From assembly GCA_027941995.1 (NCBI GenBank), contig CP115966.1:1116001-1180000 (forward strand): DNA of 64,000 nucleotides, written 5' to 3'. Position numbers and translations under genes: made by a program. Below, in pieces: positions 1-10,370 of the stretch. The notes beneath the pieces were generated by a model. That model searched no databases and was not told the DNA's origin. It was given only the letters and a program-made list of their open reading frames with translations. Each line of letters starts with the position of its first letter. Positions within the stretch are counted from its first letter, which is position 1. Source of the DNA: Erythrobacteraceae bacterium WH01K. GTDB taxonomy: Bacteria > Pseudomonadota > Alphaproteobacteria > Sphingomonadales > Sphingomonadaceae.

Positions 1-1284
1 GCGGAACTGCGGTATCGGGGGCCGGCGGCTGCCCTGTGGCGCCTCGCCGCGATCGACGCATTCGACTTCACCGGCCCGGCCTCGGTCGCGGCCAACGTGA
101 CAGGCACGCTGGCGAATCCGCAATTGAGCGGATCCCTCGCCAGCGACAGCCTCCGGGTGCAGAGCGCGCTTTCGGGGACCGATATCCGCGACGTCAGCGT
201 CCGCGGCAACTTTGCGGGTTCGCGCCTTCGCCTGACGCGCTTCAGCGGCACGGCCGCCAATGGCGGCTCTGTTTCGGGCAGCGGATATGTCGATCTTGCC
301 AATCTGGGCGCGGGCCGTGGGCCGGAGATGGATATCAGGGTCGCGGCCAGTAACGCGCGTCTGCTGGATGCACGCGGGCTCAGCGCTACGCTGACCGGGC
401 CGTTGCGGATCGTCTCCGACGGTGTGGGCGGCACGATTGCCGGCCGCGTGACGGTAAACCGGGCCAGCTGGGCATTCGGCGTGGCCGACGAGGATGTCAG
501 TCTGCCGGAAATCCCGACCGAGGAAATCAACCTGCCGTTCGATATCGCGCCGCCGACACCGTCGGGCGCGCCGTGGCGCTACCTCATCAATGCCGTTGCG
601 CCGAGCAGGGTCGATGTCGACGGCATGGGGCTGGACAGCGAATGGAGCGCCGATATTCGCCTGCGCGGCACGACCGACGATCCGCGCATCGGTGGCGAGG
701 CGCGTGTCGTGCGTGGCTTCTACAGCTTTGCCGGCACCCGTTTCGAACTGACTCGCGGCCGCATCGAGTTCGATGAAAACGGGCCGATCGACCCGCAGAT
801 CGACATCATCGCGGAAACGCAGGACAACGGTATCGATGTCGAGGTGTCGGTGCAGGGCAACGGTCAGAATCCTGACATCAGCTTCAGTTCGACCCCCGCG
901 CTGCCGGAAGAGGAAATCCTTGCAAGGCTGCTGTTTGGCGGGTCCGTCACCGACCTGTCGGCAACGGACGCGGTGCAACTGGGTGCGGCGCTTGCATCCT
1001 TGCGCGGCGGCGGCGGCGGGCTGGACCCGATCAACCAGTTGCGGACGGCTATCGGGCTCGACCGCCTGCGCATTGTCGGTGCAGATCCCGCCTTGAACCG
1101 CGGCACGGGTGTCGCGCTGGGCAAGAATTTCGGGCGCCGTTTCTATGTCGAACTGATTACGGACGGACGCGGCTATACCGCGACCGAACTGGAGTTCCGC
1201 GTAACCAGCTGGCTGTCACTGCTGGCAGCGGTCTCCAGTATTGGAAGGGAAAGCGCAGTCGCGGAAATCAGCCGCGACTACTGA
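1..1284 (+). CDS. tamB: TamB-family translocation/assembly module protein, C-terminal part (5' end outside window)
   Basis: The reading frame is open from base 1 with no plausible start, so this is the 3' part (427 codons before the stop) of a longer gene. The sequence is a repetitive, beta-strand-rich pattern with many short Gly/Asp turns. It ends in the conserved TamB (DUF490) C-terminal domain: a segment around VDPQIDIIAE-like strands, an EEILARLLFGG motif and a closing beta stretch ending SRDY. TamB proteins span the periplasm from the inner membrane and work with the outer-membrane partner TamA (a BamA relative) in outer-membrane protein insertion and lipid transport. A tamA gene would be expected just upstream, outside the window. 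The family call is from recognition of the C-terminal domain; the function is inferred from the family. Confidence 0.88.
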   Translation, partial: AELRYRGPAAALWRLAAIDAFDFTGPASVAANVTGTLANPQLSGSLASDSLRVQSALSGTDIRDVSVRGNFAGSRLRLTRFSGTAANGGSVSGSGYVDLANLGAGRGPEMDIRVAASNARLLDARGLSATLTGPLRIVSDGVGGTIAGRVTVNRASWAFGVADEDVSLPEIPTEEINLPFDIAPPTPSGAPWRYLINAVAPSRVDVDGMGLDSEWSADIRLRGTTDDPRIGGEARVVRGFYSFAGTRFELTRGRIEFDENGPIDPQIDIIAETQDNGIDVEVSVQGNGQNPDISFSSTPALPEEEILARLLFGGSVTDLSATDAVQLGAALASLRGGGGGLDPINQLRTAIGLDRLRIVGADPALNRGTGVALGKNFGRRFYVELITDGRGYTATELEFRVTSWLSLLAAVSSIGRESAVAEISRDY

Positions 1285-1305
1285 TCCAAACTGGAGTGGC
1301 GCGGC

Positions 1306-1890
1306 TTATTCGCTTTCGGAAAGCGACGCGAGGGGGCCCTCCACCGGTATGACCGCGCCATTGCTGCCGATCATCGTGTCGCCGGCGATGCGTGTCGACG
1401 TTTCTCCCTCGCCGCCGATGACGATGGCGTCACCGTCGAGCGAAAAAGTCACGAGACCGCCGGCGAGATTGCGCATTTCGACGCTTCCGCCGGAGGCCTC
1501 GATAGCCTCGCGGATGGACGTAGGCGTCACTTCGCCGGGCAGAATATGCTGGCGCAGGAGCGCGATCAGGAGCACCCGAGGTTCCTGCCCAGCTACCGCA
1601 TCGTCGCCACCGGACAAGGCGCCCAGAGCATCGTTTTCCGGGGCCAGGACCGTGTAGGCTCCCGCGCCGTCGAAGGCATCGGCGACCCCGGTGTCGGTCA
1701 GGACTTCCGATATGGCGGAAAAGCGGTCGTCACCGCCAAGCAGCGCGGCGACGGTCTTCTCCGATGCTTCCTCCGTAGTGAGCGTGGAACTATCGTCATC
1801 GGACGAAGAGCAGGCTGCGACGGCAAGAGAGATGCTTGCCGCCAGCGCGATCATGGTGGCCCGCTTACGGGCTGGGAACGAAGTGCTCAT
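1306..1890 (-). CDS. Fasciclin (FAS1) domain lipoprotein
   Basis: This is a 194-residue protein. It has a basic N-terminus, a hydrophobic segment (about residues 12-26) and a lipobox ending VAAC with Cys27 as the predicted lipidated residue, followed by a Ser/Asp linker. From about residue 45 to the end it matches the FAS1 fold: a LTVLAPEND-like H1 motif (YTVLAPENDALGAL), a middle LRQHILPGE segment and a C-terminal strand with IPVEGPL. FAS1 domains are extracytoplasmic adhesion modules; the ligand here is unknown. The start ATG lies inside the stop of the upstream gene (ATGA, 1887-1890), so it is probably translationally coupled to the Asn/Gly-repeat protein. The domain call is fairly secure. 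The biological role is not visible. Confidence 0.85.
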   Translation of the reverse strand: MSTSFPARKRATMIALAASISLAVAACSSSDDDSSTLTTEEASEKTVAALLGGDDRFSAISEVLTDTGVADAFDGAGAYTVLAPENDALGALSGGDDAVAGQEPRVLLIALLRQHILPGEVTPTSIREAIEASGGSVEMRNLAGGLVTFSLDGDAIVIGGEGETSTRIAGDTMIGSNGAVIPVEGPLASLSESE

Positions 1891-2906
1891 ACCAGAAGCT
1901 CGATCGCCGCGGCGATCATCCGTGTCTCCGGGTCGACCTGGTACACGTAACCGTCGGAATAACGATACAAGCGGTCCGGACGATCGTAATACTGGTCACG
2001 GTAGGATCGTGGGACGTTGTACACATCGTACCCGCTAGGTATTCTCTGCCCGACGACGAAGTCATCACCGGTCAAAAGTGCTGCGACCGAACGAATGGCC
2101 TCCGTTTCCGGGTCTACACGGTAGACGATGTTGTCGGCATACCGATAGGAATCGCGGCCGCCCAAGTTGTAATAGGTTTCATAATATCCCGGCAGGCGGC
2201 GACTGTTGTAACCGCCCGGCCACTGCGACCCGATCGTCAGCGCGCCGCCGAGGAGGGGTAGCCAGGCATCGACTCCGCTCCCGCCGGAGCGCAGCAGGTA
2301 GCCGTTGTCGTAGTAATACCGTCCGTTAGTCCGGTCCCCGATCCCCAGCAGGGAAGCGAGGGGGCTGTAGCTGTTCTGCTTTGCCTGACCAGGCGGTTGG
2401 CAACCGTTGCGCTTTGCAGCGATGCCCGGAGGACACCCGTCGAGGAGGCTGCTCGTCCCGCCAAGGATCGAGAGGCCATTTCTGCGGACGTCGCGGTCGG
2501 CTGTACGCAGAACGCCTGAACCCTGGCCCCCGACGACACGCTTGATTGTGTTCGAATTGCCATCTCCGTTGCCGTTACCGTTCCCATTAATGGAGCCAGG
2601 GTTCGCCCGGAGGAAGCGCTGCGCAGCATTGGCGGCATTGCCATTACCATTGCCGTTGCCACGGTTGGTCTTCGGTCGCGCATCGCTTCGTGCCGGATGA
2701 TTGGCCGCCTGCCCCTGCGATGCATTGCCACGTGCCGACGGTCCGGCATTCGACCTTGCAGCATTGCCGCCACCATTACCGTTAGCCGCCGCAGCGGGCT
2801 TTCCTTTGCCGTTGCCGTTGCCGTTGTCATTCCCCTTCCCGGGGTTCGCGTAGGTGGCCGAAGCGGCCATCGCGATTGCTGCAACGCCCATTAACAAATG
2901 ACGCAT
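1887..2906 (-). CDS. Secreted Asn/Gly-repeat protein with duplicated Tyr-rich C-terminal motif, unknown function
   Basis: This is a 339-residue protein of no recognised family. The ATG at 2906 is chosen because AAGGAG lies six bases upstream; a TTG six bases further upstream is weaker. Residues 1-21 look like a Sec signal peptide ending ATYA. Residues about 23-120 are low complexity, with repeated NG/GN dipeptides interrupted by Ala/Arg-rich stretches. The C-terminal third holds two related units, each a Tyr/Arg-rich stretch followed by VYRVDPETEAI or VYQVDPETRMI and a hydrophobic AALL/IELL. That repeat resembles RcnB-like or other small periplasmic modules but I cannot assign it. It is coupled by ATGA to the FAS1 lipoprotein downstream, suggesting a shared envelope or matrix role (inference). 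Confidence 0.75.
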   Translation of the reverse strand: MRHLLMGVAAIAMAASATYANPGKGNDNGNGNGKGKPAAAANGNGGGNAARSNAGPSARGNASQGQAANHPARSDARPKTNRGNGNGNGNAANAAQRFLRANPGSINGNGNGNGDGNSNTIKRVVGGQGSGVLRTADRDVRRNGLSILGGTSSLLDGCPPGIAAKRNGCQPPGQAKQNSYSPLASLLGIGDRTNGRYYYDNGYLLRSGGSGVDAWLPLLGGALTIGSQWPGGYNSRRLPGYYETYYNLGGRDSYRYADNIVYRVDPETEAIRSVAALLTGDDFVVGQRIPSGYDVYNVPRSYRDQYYDRPDRLYRYSDGYVYQVDPETRMIAAAIELLV

Positions 2907-2970
2907 TTTCAACTCCTTTCCAATGGAACGGAGGTAGAGCGCGTTAGGTTCCAGTGTAACGGGCCGAGCG

Positions 2971-3009
2971 GAAAAGGAAAAGGGGCACCCGGTTACCCGG
3001 ATGCCCCTT
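2971..3009 (-). terminator. Rho-independent terminator of glnBA
   Basis: On the minus strand a 13-bp stem (arms 3009-2997 and 2992-2980, one G-U pair) closes a four-base loop and is followed by TTCCTTTTC. It lies 27 bases after the glnA stop codon, as expected for the end of a glnB-glnA transcript. Confidence 0.85.
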
Positions 3010-3035
3010 CTTCGATTGTTGCCCTGTCAGTTCGA

Positions 3036-4445
3036 TCAGGAGCTGTAATACATGTCGAATTCGACCGGGCTGGGCGTGGTCTCCAGGCGGAGCACCTCGT
3101 CCCATTTCAGTTCCATGTAGGCATCGAGCTGGTCCTTCGAGAACACGTCGCCCTTCAGCAGGAAGTCGTGGTCGGCTTCCAGCGCTTCCAGCGCTTCGCG
3201 CAGGCTGCCGCAAACGGTCGGCACGTCCGCCAGTTCGGCAGGCGGCAGGTCGTAGAGGTTCTTGTCCATCGCGTCGCCGGGATGGATCTTGTTCTCGATG
3301 CCGTCGATACCCGCCATGAGCAGGGCCGCGAACGACAGATACGGGTTGGCGAGCGCATCGGGGAAGCGGAACTCGACCCGCTTCGCCTTGTCGCCCGCGC
3401 CGTAGGGGATGCGACACGAAGCAGAACGGTTGCGGGCGGAGTAGGCCAGCAGGACCGGAGCCTCGAAGCCCGGGACCAGGCGCTTGTAGCTGTTGGTCGT
3501 CGGGTTGGTGAAGGCGTTCAGGGCCTTCGCATGTTTGATGACGCCGCCGATGTAGTGGAGGCAGGTTTCCGACAGCCCGGCATATTCGTTGCCGGCGAAA
3601 GTCGGCTTGCCGTCCTTCCAAATCGACATGTGGGTGTGCATGCCGCTGCCGTTATCGTCCTTGATCGGCTTGGGCATGAAGGTCGCGGTCTTGCCATAGG
3701 CATGGGCGACCTGGTGCACGACATACTTGTAGATCTGCACCCGGTCGGCGGTCTGCGTCAGTTCGCCGAACGTAATGCCCAGCTCGTGCTGCGCGGCGGC
3801 CACTTCGTGGTGATGCTTGTCCATGGGCAAGCCCATTTCCAGCATGGTCGAAACCATTTCAGCGCGGATGTCCATCGCACTGTCGACCGGCGCGACTGGG
3901 AAGTACCCACCCTTGGCACGCGGGCGGTGGCCCATGTTGCCGCCTTCGTATTCCTTGCCCGAATTGGTCGGCAGTTCCACGTCGTCGAGGGCATAGCCCG
4001 AGGCCGAATAGCCGTCTTCGAAACGGACATCGTCGAACATGAAGAATTCCGGTTCCGGCCCGACATAGACCGTGTCACCGATGCCGGTCGATTTCAGGTA
4101 CGCCTCGGCGCGTTTCGCCGTCGAGCGCGGGTCGCGGGCGTAGAGCTGGCCGTCGGACGGTTCCACGATATCGCAGAACAGCACCATCATCGGCGTGGCG
4201 GAGAAGGGATCGATATAGCTGGAGGCGAGATCCGGCTTCAGGATCATGTCGCTCTCGTTGATGGTCTTCCATCCCTCGATCGAGGAACCGTCGAACATCA
4301 GGCCGTCTTCCAGCGCATCTTCGTCCATGACGCCGGCATACATCTGGAGGTGCTGCCATTTGCCCTTGGGATCGGTGAAGCGCAGATCGACCCACTCGAT
4401 CTCGTGTTCCTTGATCTTCTTCAGGACGTCTTTTGCATTTGCCAT
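3036..4445 (-). CDS. glnA: Glutamine synthetase, type I
   Basis: This ATP-dependent enzyme forms glutamine from glutamate and ammonia and is the central step of nitrogen assimilation in the cytoplasm. The 469-residue length matches the GSI-beta family. The start fits the usual N-terminus ([16 protein letters not shown]). The beta-Grasp domain has FDGSSIEGW near residue 52, the catalytic domain has PEPEFFMFD and [12 protein letters not shown], and the adenylylation site is NLYDLPP with Tyr398. Presence of that tyrosine implies control by GlnE adenylylation (family knowledge). It lies 47 bases after glnB on the same strand and ends at a strong terminator, so the two probably form an operon from the sigma-54-like promoter upstream of glnB. 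Confidence 0.97.
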   Translation of the reverse strand: MANAKDVLKKIKEHEIEWVDLRFTDPKGKWQHLQMYAGVMDEDALEDGLMFDGSSIEGWKTINESDMILKPDLASSYIDPFSATPMMVLFCDIVEPSDGQLYARDPRSTAKRAEAYLKSTGIGDTVYVGPEPEFFMFDDVRFEDGYSASGYALDDVELPTNSGKEYEGGNMGHRPRAKGGYFPVAPVDSAMDIRAEMVSTMLEMGLPMDKHHHEVAAAQHELGITFGELTQTADRVQIYKYVVHQVAHAYGKTATFMPKPIKDDNGSGMHTHMSIWKDGKPTFAGNEYAGLSETCLHYIGGVIKHAKALNAFTNPTTNSYKRLVPGFEAPVLLAYSARNRSASCRIPYGAGDKAKRVEFRFPDALANPYLSFAALLMAGIDGIENKIHPGDAMDKNLYDLPPAELADVPTVCGSLREALEALEADHDFLLKGDVFSKDQLDAYMELKWDEVLRLETTPSPVEFDMYYSS

Positions 4446-4492
4446 GGACGGATATTCCTCGTGATTCTGGTGTGGAACGTTCGGTATTGAAT

Positions 4493-4974
<482 letters not shown>

Positions 4975-5071
4975 GGTAAGGGATCGCGTGCGTTGTTGGA
5001 AGGGGCGGGGACACAAGGCGCCGCTTCACGGGACCGCGCTGCCCGATTGGCAGGCGCTGACTGCCTAAAAA

Positions 5072-6016
5072 TCAGGCAGCACTGTCGGGCAGAGTCAGGC
5101 CTTCGGTTTCCGGTTCGCCGGCCATCAGGTTGAGGGATTGCACGGCCGCACCGCTCGCCCCCTTGCCCAGATTGTCGAGCGAGGCGATCAGGCGCGCCTG
5201 CTGCCCCTCCGGCGAGGCGGCGACATAAAGGTCGAGCCCGTCATGCTCCACCGGCTGGTCGCGCCGGATCGTCATTTCCGCCGGCACGCTGTCATGCACC
5301 CGCACCAGCGGCGCATTCTGGTAATAGTCCTTCAGCGCGGCAAGCAGGTCGTCCGGCGTGACCTTCCCACGCATCGGGCCGAGCGAGAGGGGTATCTCCA
5401 CCAGCATGCCGCGATAGGCGGGAATGACGGCGGGAGAGAAGACCGGTGCATGGTCCAGCCCGGCATGGACCTTCATTTCGGGCAGGTGCTTGTGCGACAG
5501 TTCCAGCCCGTAGGTACGGAAAGCAATGTCGCGGTCCTGCTCGTACCGCTCGATCATGGCGTTACCGCCGCCGGAAAAGCCCGACACGGCATTGACGCTG
5601 TACGAACCGTCTGCCGGAAGCAGCCGCGCGCGGATCAGGGGGGCGAGGAGGGCCAGGAAGCCTGTCGGATAACATCCCGGATTGCTGACCCGCGCGGCCT
5701 TGGCGATGGTGCGGCGTCCGACGAGTTCGGGGAAGCCGTAGATCCATCCGGGCGCGGTACGATGCGCGCTGGATGCGTCGATGATACGCGTGGCGGAATC
5801 CGGGCCGAGCAGCGACACGGCCTCGCGTGCGGCATCGTCGGGCAGACACAGGATCGCGATGTCGGACGCGGCGAGGGCGTCGGCCCGCGCGGCCGGGTCC
5901 TTGCGCTCCGCATCGTCCAGCACGACCAGTTCGAACGCCTCGCGCCCGCTCAGTCGCTGGTGGATTTCCAGTCCGGTCGTACCGGCGGCACCGTCGATGA
6001 ATACCCGTGTCGGCAT
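5072..6016 (-). CDS. argC: N-acetyl-gamma-glutamyl-phosphate reductase (short type)
   Basis: ArgC reduces N-acetylglutamyl phosphate to the semialdehyde with NADPH in arginine biosynthesis. The start ATG at 6016 gives [19 protein letters not shown] and 314 residues, the usual size of the short ArgC class. A longer in-frame ATG at 6085 adds 23 residues that overlap the upstream gene and lack homology. The Rossmann motif [10 protein letters not shown] is at the N-terminus and the catalytic cysteine is in [10 protein letters not shown]. The start overlaps the stop of the upstream SH3 gene (TGATG), so the two are probably translated together. A weak hairpin (5061-5079) containing the stop codon is the only terminator-like structure after it. 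Confidence 0.95.
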   Translation of the reverse strand: MPTRVFIDGAAGTTGLEIHQRLSGREAFELVVLDDAERKDPAARADALAASDIAILCLPDDAAREAVSLLGPDSATRIIDASSAHRTAPGWIYGFPELVGRRTIAKAARVSNPGCYPTGFLALLAPLIRARLLPADGSYSVNAVSGFSGGGNAMIERYEQDRDIAFRTYGLELSHKHLPEMKVHAGLDHAPVFSPAVIPAYRGMLVEIPLSLGPMRGKVTPDDLLAALKDYYQNAPLVRVHDSVPAEMTIRRDQPVEHDGLDLYVAASPEGQQARLIASLDNLGKGASGAAVQSLNLMAGEPETEGLTLPDSAA

Positions 6017-6357
6017 CAGGCGCTGAGGTCGCTGCGCCTGATATAGCCTGCGGGGCCATCCGGCCCGCAGCATCCCCACGCCCATTCGCTGGTCATGTCG
6101 AGTATCTCGACCCGGTCACCGGGCTCCAGCGCAACCACCGCCTCTGCATCGTCCTGCGGATTGCACAGTAGCGCGGACGACGCTTCGCCGACGCTCATCG
6201 GTGTCGGCATGGCATAATGGGCGACGAAATGCGTACCCGCCAGCGCGATATGTGCCAGGTCTCCGCGCACCGGCAGGACCCCCTTTTCCGGAGGCACGAC
6301 CGGACCTGCCAGGGAAAGCTGGCCTTGCGGTATCGTGTAGGTCTGCCGGTGGGTCAC
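6016..6357 (-). CDS. Stand-alone bacterial SH3 domain protein
   Basis: This 113-residue protein has no signal peptide. It resembles the N-terminal SH3 region of sphingomonad NlpC/P60 cell-wall peptidases: an N-terminal part with VRGDLAHIALAGTHFVAHYA, then a compact SH3b module with VVALEPGDRVEILD, SEWAWGCC and GYIRRSDL. The catalytic NlpC/P60 Cys-His domain that normally follows is absent, since the frame stops right after the SH3 module and argC begins. It could be a natural stand-alone form or a remnant of a larger peptidase. In related genomes the full NlpC/P60 gene is, from memory, found next to the leucyl aminopeptidase gene, which also lies next to this one. Confidence 0.65.
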   Translation of the reverse strand: MTHRQTYTIPQGQLSLAGPVVPPEKGVLPVRGDLAHIALAGTHFVAHYAMPTPMSVGEASSALLCNPQDDAEAVVALEPGDRVEILDMTSEWAWGCCGPDGPAGYIRRSDLSA

Positions 6358-6437
6358 TTGGAACGAATTTCTCTCTGGGGGAAGGGGCGGAAGGTCAGCA
6401 GGCGCTTAGCCAGCAAGCGGGAGAACCGCAAGCAGCG

Positions 6438-7826
<1,389 letters not shown>

Positions 7827-7922
7827 GGCCGCACATTTGGGACCGATAGGGCGCGCTGGCAATCCCCCGGGACCGCCTGCGCCATCTCGCAATTTGCCCG
7901 CGCACGCGCTACATGGCCTCCC

Positions 7923-8750
7923 ATGACCGAATATCAGACCATTACCGCCGCCGACGAAGTCCAGCGCGACGGCACGATCAAGCTGCATGACGAGAGCGGC
8001 TTCGAAGGGATGCGCAAGGCCGGGCGCCTGGCTGCCGAAATCCTCGACGAGGTGACCACCATGGTCGAACCGGGCGTGACGACCGAAGCGCTCGATACGG
8101 CCATTCGTGGCATGATGCTGGACGCTGGAGCAGTGCCCGCTACGCTGGGCTATCGCGGTTACACGCACAGCAGCTGCATTTCGCTGAACCATGTCATCTG
8201 CCACGGCATCCCGTCGGACAAGGTGCTGAAGGACGGCGATATCCTGAACATCGATATCACGCCGCTGCTGGACGGCTGGCATGGCGACACCAGCCGCATG
8301 TTCTTCGCCGGCGAGCCGTCGCTGAAAGCGAAGCGGCTGGTCGACGTGACGCATGAATGCCTGATGCTGGGGATCGAGGCTGCGTCCCGCCCCGGAGCGC
8401 GGCTGGGCGATATCGGCGCCGTCATTGCGGACCATGCGAAGCAGTATCGCTACGGCGTGGTGCGCGAGTTCTGCGGACACGGGCTTGGCCGGATGTTCCA
8501 CGACGAACCCGAAGTCGTCCACCAGGCAGAGGCCGGGACGGGGCCGGAGCTGAAACCCGGCATGTTCTTCACCATCGAACCGATGATCAATCTCGGCCGT
8601 CCCTGGGCCAAGATCCTGAAGGATGGCTGGACCGCCGTGACGCGGGACAAGTCGCTGTCGGCCCAGTTCGAACACTCGATCGGCTTGACCGAGAACGGTG
8701 CCGAGATCTTCACCAAGAGCCCCAAGGGGCTGGACAAGCCGCCTTACTGA
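7923..8750 (+). CDS. map: Methionine aminopeptidase, type I
   Basis: This enzyme removes the initiator methionine from nascent proteins. It is 275 residues long, starting MTEYQTI (ATG at 7923). The pita-bread fold motifs are present in order: NHVICHGIP (His), NIDITPLLDGWHGDTSRMF (two metal Asp residues), FCGHGLGRMFHDEPEV (His) and FTIEPMINLG (Glu), with a final Glu in AQFEHSIGL. No SH3-like N-terminal extension is present, as expected for the E. coli-like subtype. It is convergent with ccmB, with only 14 bases between stops, and divergent from the aminopeptidase, so the promoter should lie between 7827 and 7922. Confidence 0.97.
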   Translation: MTEYQTITAADEVQRDGTIKLHDESGFEGMRKAGRLAAEILDEVTTMVEPGVTTEALDTAIRGMMLDAGAVPATLGYRGYTHSSCISLNHVICHGIPSDKVLKDGDILNIDITPLLDGWHGDTSRMFFAGEPSLKAKRLVDVTHECLMLGIEAASRPGARLGDIGAVIADHAKQYRYGVVREFCGHGLGRMFHDEPEVVHQAEAGTGPELKPGMFFTIEPMINLGRPWAKILKDGWTAVTRDKSLSAQFEHSIGLTENGAEIFTKSPKGLDKPPY

Positions 8751-8764
8751 TTAGGCGCCCCTGA

Positions 8765-9436
8765 CTACGAGCCGCGTGCGGCCCTGATGGCCGCCCCGGC
8801 GGCGAACGGGGCCAGCGCGGCGAGTGCGAGGCTGATAGCTCCGGCAAGCGCCAGTCCGGCGCTGTCGGGCCGGGACAGCGCGCCCGCGCCGAAAATCAGG
8901 ATGGGCGCGGCAAGCGGCAGGAACAGCAGTCCGGCAAGCGCCGTGCCTGCCCTGAGACCCGCCATGACGGCCGATACGATGAGCCCGATGGCCGCCAGCC
9001 CGGGCGTGCCTGCCAGCAGGCCCAGCATCACCAATCCGGTCGCCTCGCCATCCAGCCCCAGCAGGGCGGCAGCTGGCAGGCACGCAAGGATCAGGAACGG
9101 GGCAAAGGCCAGCCAGTGAGCGGCAAGCCGTGCGGCCATCGCCGTCTCCTCCGCTATTCCGCGTAAAGCCAGTTGGTCGAATACGCCTTCGTCCAGATCG
9201 GCACTGACCAAGCGGTCTAGGGGGAGGATGGCTGCCAGCAGGGCCGCGATCCACAGGACGCCGCCACCGGTCCTTGCGAGCACGGCGGGGTCGGGCCCGA
9301 CGGCGAACGGGAAAAGCATTGCAACCGCGAGGAAGAAGACGAGCGGCAGGATTGCCCCGCCGCGCGATCCGCCGCCCGTGCCGATGGGCAGGAGCAGCGA
9401 CAGGTCGCGCGCGAGCAATGCGGTGAAGGCTCTCAC
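8765..9436 (-). CDS. ccmB: Heme exporter protein CcmB
   Basis: CcmB is the membrane subunit of the CcmAB ABC transporter of the system I cytochrome c maturation pathway, needed to release holo-CcmE. The GTG at 9436 gives 223 residues beginning VRAFTALLARDLSLLL, the family length. About six transmembrane helices are visible, with the family motifs LPLDRLVSADLDEG and DQLALRG near residues 70-90. The start overlaps the ccmA stop by four bases (GTGA). The other ccm genes (ccmC, ccmE, ccmF) are not in this window, so the system is split or located elsewhere on the chromosome. Confidence 0.93.
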   Translation of the reverse strand: MRAFTALLARDLSLLLPIGTGGGSRGGAILPLVFFLAVAMLFPFAVGPDPAVLARTGGGVLWIAALLAAILPLDRLVSADLDEGVFDQLALRGIAEETAMAARLAAHWLAFAPFLILACLPAAALLGLDGEATGLVMLGLLAGTPGLAAIGLIVSAVMAGLRAGTALAGLLFLPLAAPILIFGAGALSRPDSAGLALAGAISLALAALAPFAAGAAIRAARGS

Positions 9437-10008
9437 GCGGCAGGCTCCAGCGCGAGTGCGGGAATGTCGAGGCCGGTCGGCTGGTGCGAGGCGATGATGC
9501 ACAGGCCGCCACCTTCCCGGTGGGCACCGACCATCGCGGCTACCGTTTCCTGCGCCTGCCGGTCGAGGCCGTTCAGCGGTTCGTCCAGCAGCCAGATCTT
9601 GGCGTCCTGTCCCGCGAGCCGCGCCAGCGCTGCCCGCTTCCGCTGGCCGGTGGACAGGTAGCGTACCGGGATGCCCAGCAGCGGGGTCAGGCCCAGCCGC
9701 TCGTACACGGGCGACGGATCGGCGGTCCTGTCGAGCCGGCCCCAGAAAGCCAGCGCCTTCTCCAGCGTCGCCTCGCCGTCGAGCGCCAGCCGCTCGTCCA
9801 GCATGGCGACCGGGCCTGTCCGTTCGACGCGGCCGGCAAACGGGCGCGACAGCCCGGCGAGCAGGCGCATCAGACTGGTCTTGCCGACGCCGTTGGGTCC
9901 GGTCACATGCAGCGCGTCGCCTGCCTCGAGCGACAGCGAAAGCCCGCGGAAAAGCAGGCGCTCGCCCCGTCGGCAGGCTAGGTCGGTGGCGGCGAGACGC
10001 GCTTGCAT
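9433..10008 (-). CDS. ccmA: Heme exporter ATP-binding protein CcmA
   Basis: This is the ATPase subunit of the CcmAB transporter. The 191 residues contain all ABC motifs: Walker A GPNGVGKTS near residue 38, signature LSTGQRKRAALARL, Walker B IWLLDEPLNGLD and the H-loop in IIASHQP. It is slightly shorter than most CcmA proteins but nothing essential is missing. ATG at 10008 is the start; the gene is divergent from the pterin dehydratase gene, with 63 bases between starts. The four-base overlap with ccmB supports one operon. Confidence 0.95.
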   Translation of the reverse strand: MQARLAATDLACRRGERLLFRGLSLSLEAGDALHVTGPNGVGKTSLMRLLAGLSRPFAGRVERTGPVAMLDERLALDGEATLEKALAFWGRLDRTADPSPVYERLGLTPLLGIPVRYLSTGQRKRAALARLAGQDAKIWLLDEPLNGLDRQAQETVAAMVGAHREGGGLCIIASHQPTGLDIPALALEPAA

Positions 10009-10071
10009 GGACAGGCGCGATAAGCGAAAGCCGCACGCGTCACAACGATTGCGATTGGGTGGAGATTATCG

Positions 10072-10362
10072 ATGAGCGTGAGCAAACTGACGGCGAAGGA
10101 ACGCGAAACCTGGCTCTCCGCGCTGGAGGACTGGACCTTGGCCGATGACCGCGATGCCATCCAGCGCACCATCGAATTCGCCGATTTCAGCGAAGCGTGG
10201 GGCTTCATGAGCCGCGTCGCCCTGCTTGCCGATAGCCAGGATCACCACCCCGAGTGGTTCAACGTCTACAACAAGGTCGAAATCACACTGACAACGCATG
10301 ACGCGGACGGTCTGTCGCAGCGCGACGTCAAGATGGCGAAGGCAATCGACGCCCTGCTCTAG
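10072..10362 (+). CDS. phhB: 4a-hydroxytetrahydrobiopterin dehydratase (pterin-4a-carbinolamine dehydratase)
   Basis: This 96-residue enzyme recycles the carbinolamine formed by aromatic amino acid hydroxylases. The family signature is clear: [15 protein letters not shown] followed by [13 protein letters not shown], with the catalytic His residues in DHHPEW and TTHD. The start ATG has GGAG eight bases upstream. No phenylalanine hydroxylase gene is visible in the window, so the hydroxylase partner must be elsewhere, or the protein may serve a molybdopterin-related role seen in some relatives. It is convergent with the SDR gene. Confidence 0.93.
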   Translation: MSVSKLTAKERETWLSALEDWTLADDRDAIQRTIEFADFSEAWGFMSRVALLADSQDHHPEWFNVYNKVEITLTTHDADGLSQRDVKMAKAIDALL

Positions 10363-10370
10363 GCTGGCTC

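Noticed and set aside
2560-2850. Runs of GTTGCC/ATTGCC-like hexamers as a possible DNA repeat or CRISPR
   Set aside because: They encode the NG repeats of the secreted protein; no spacers or fixed repeat length.
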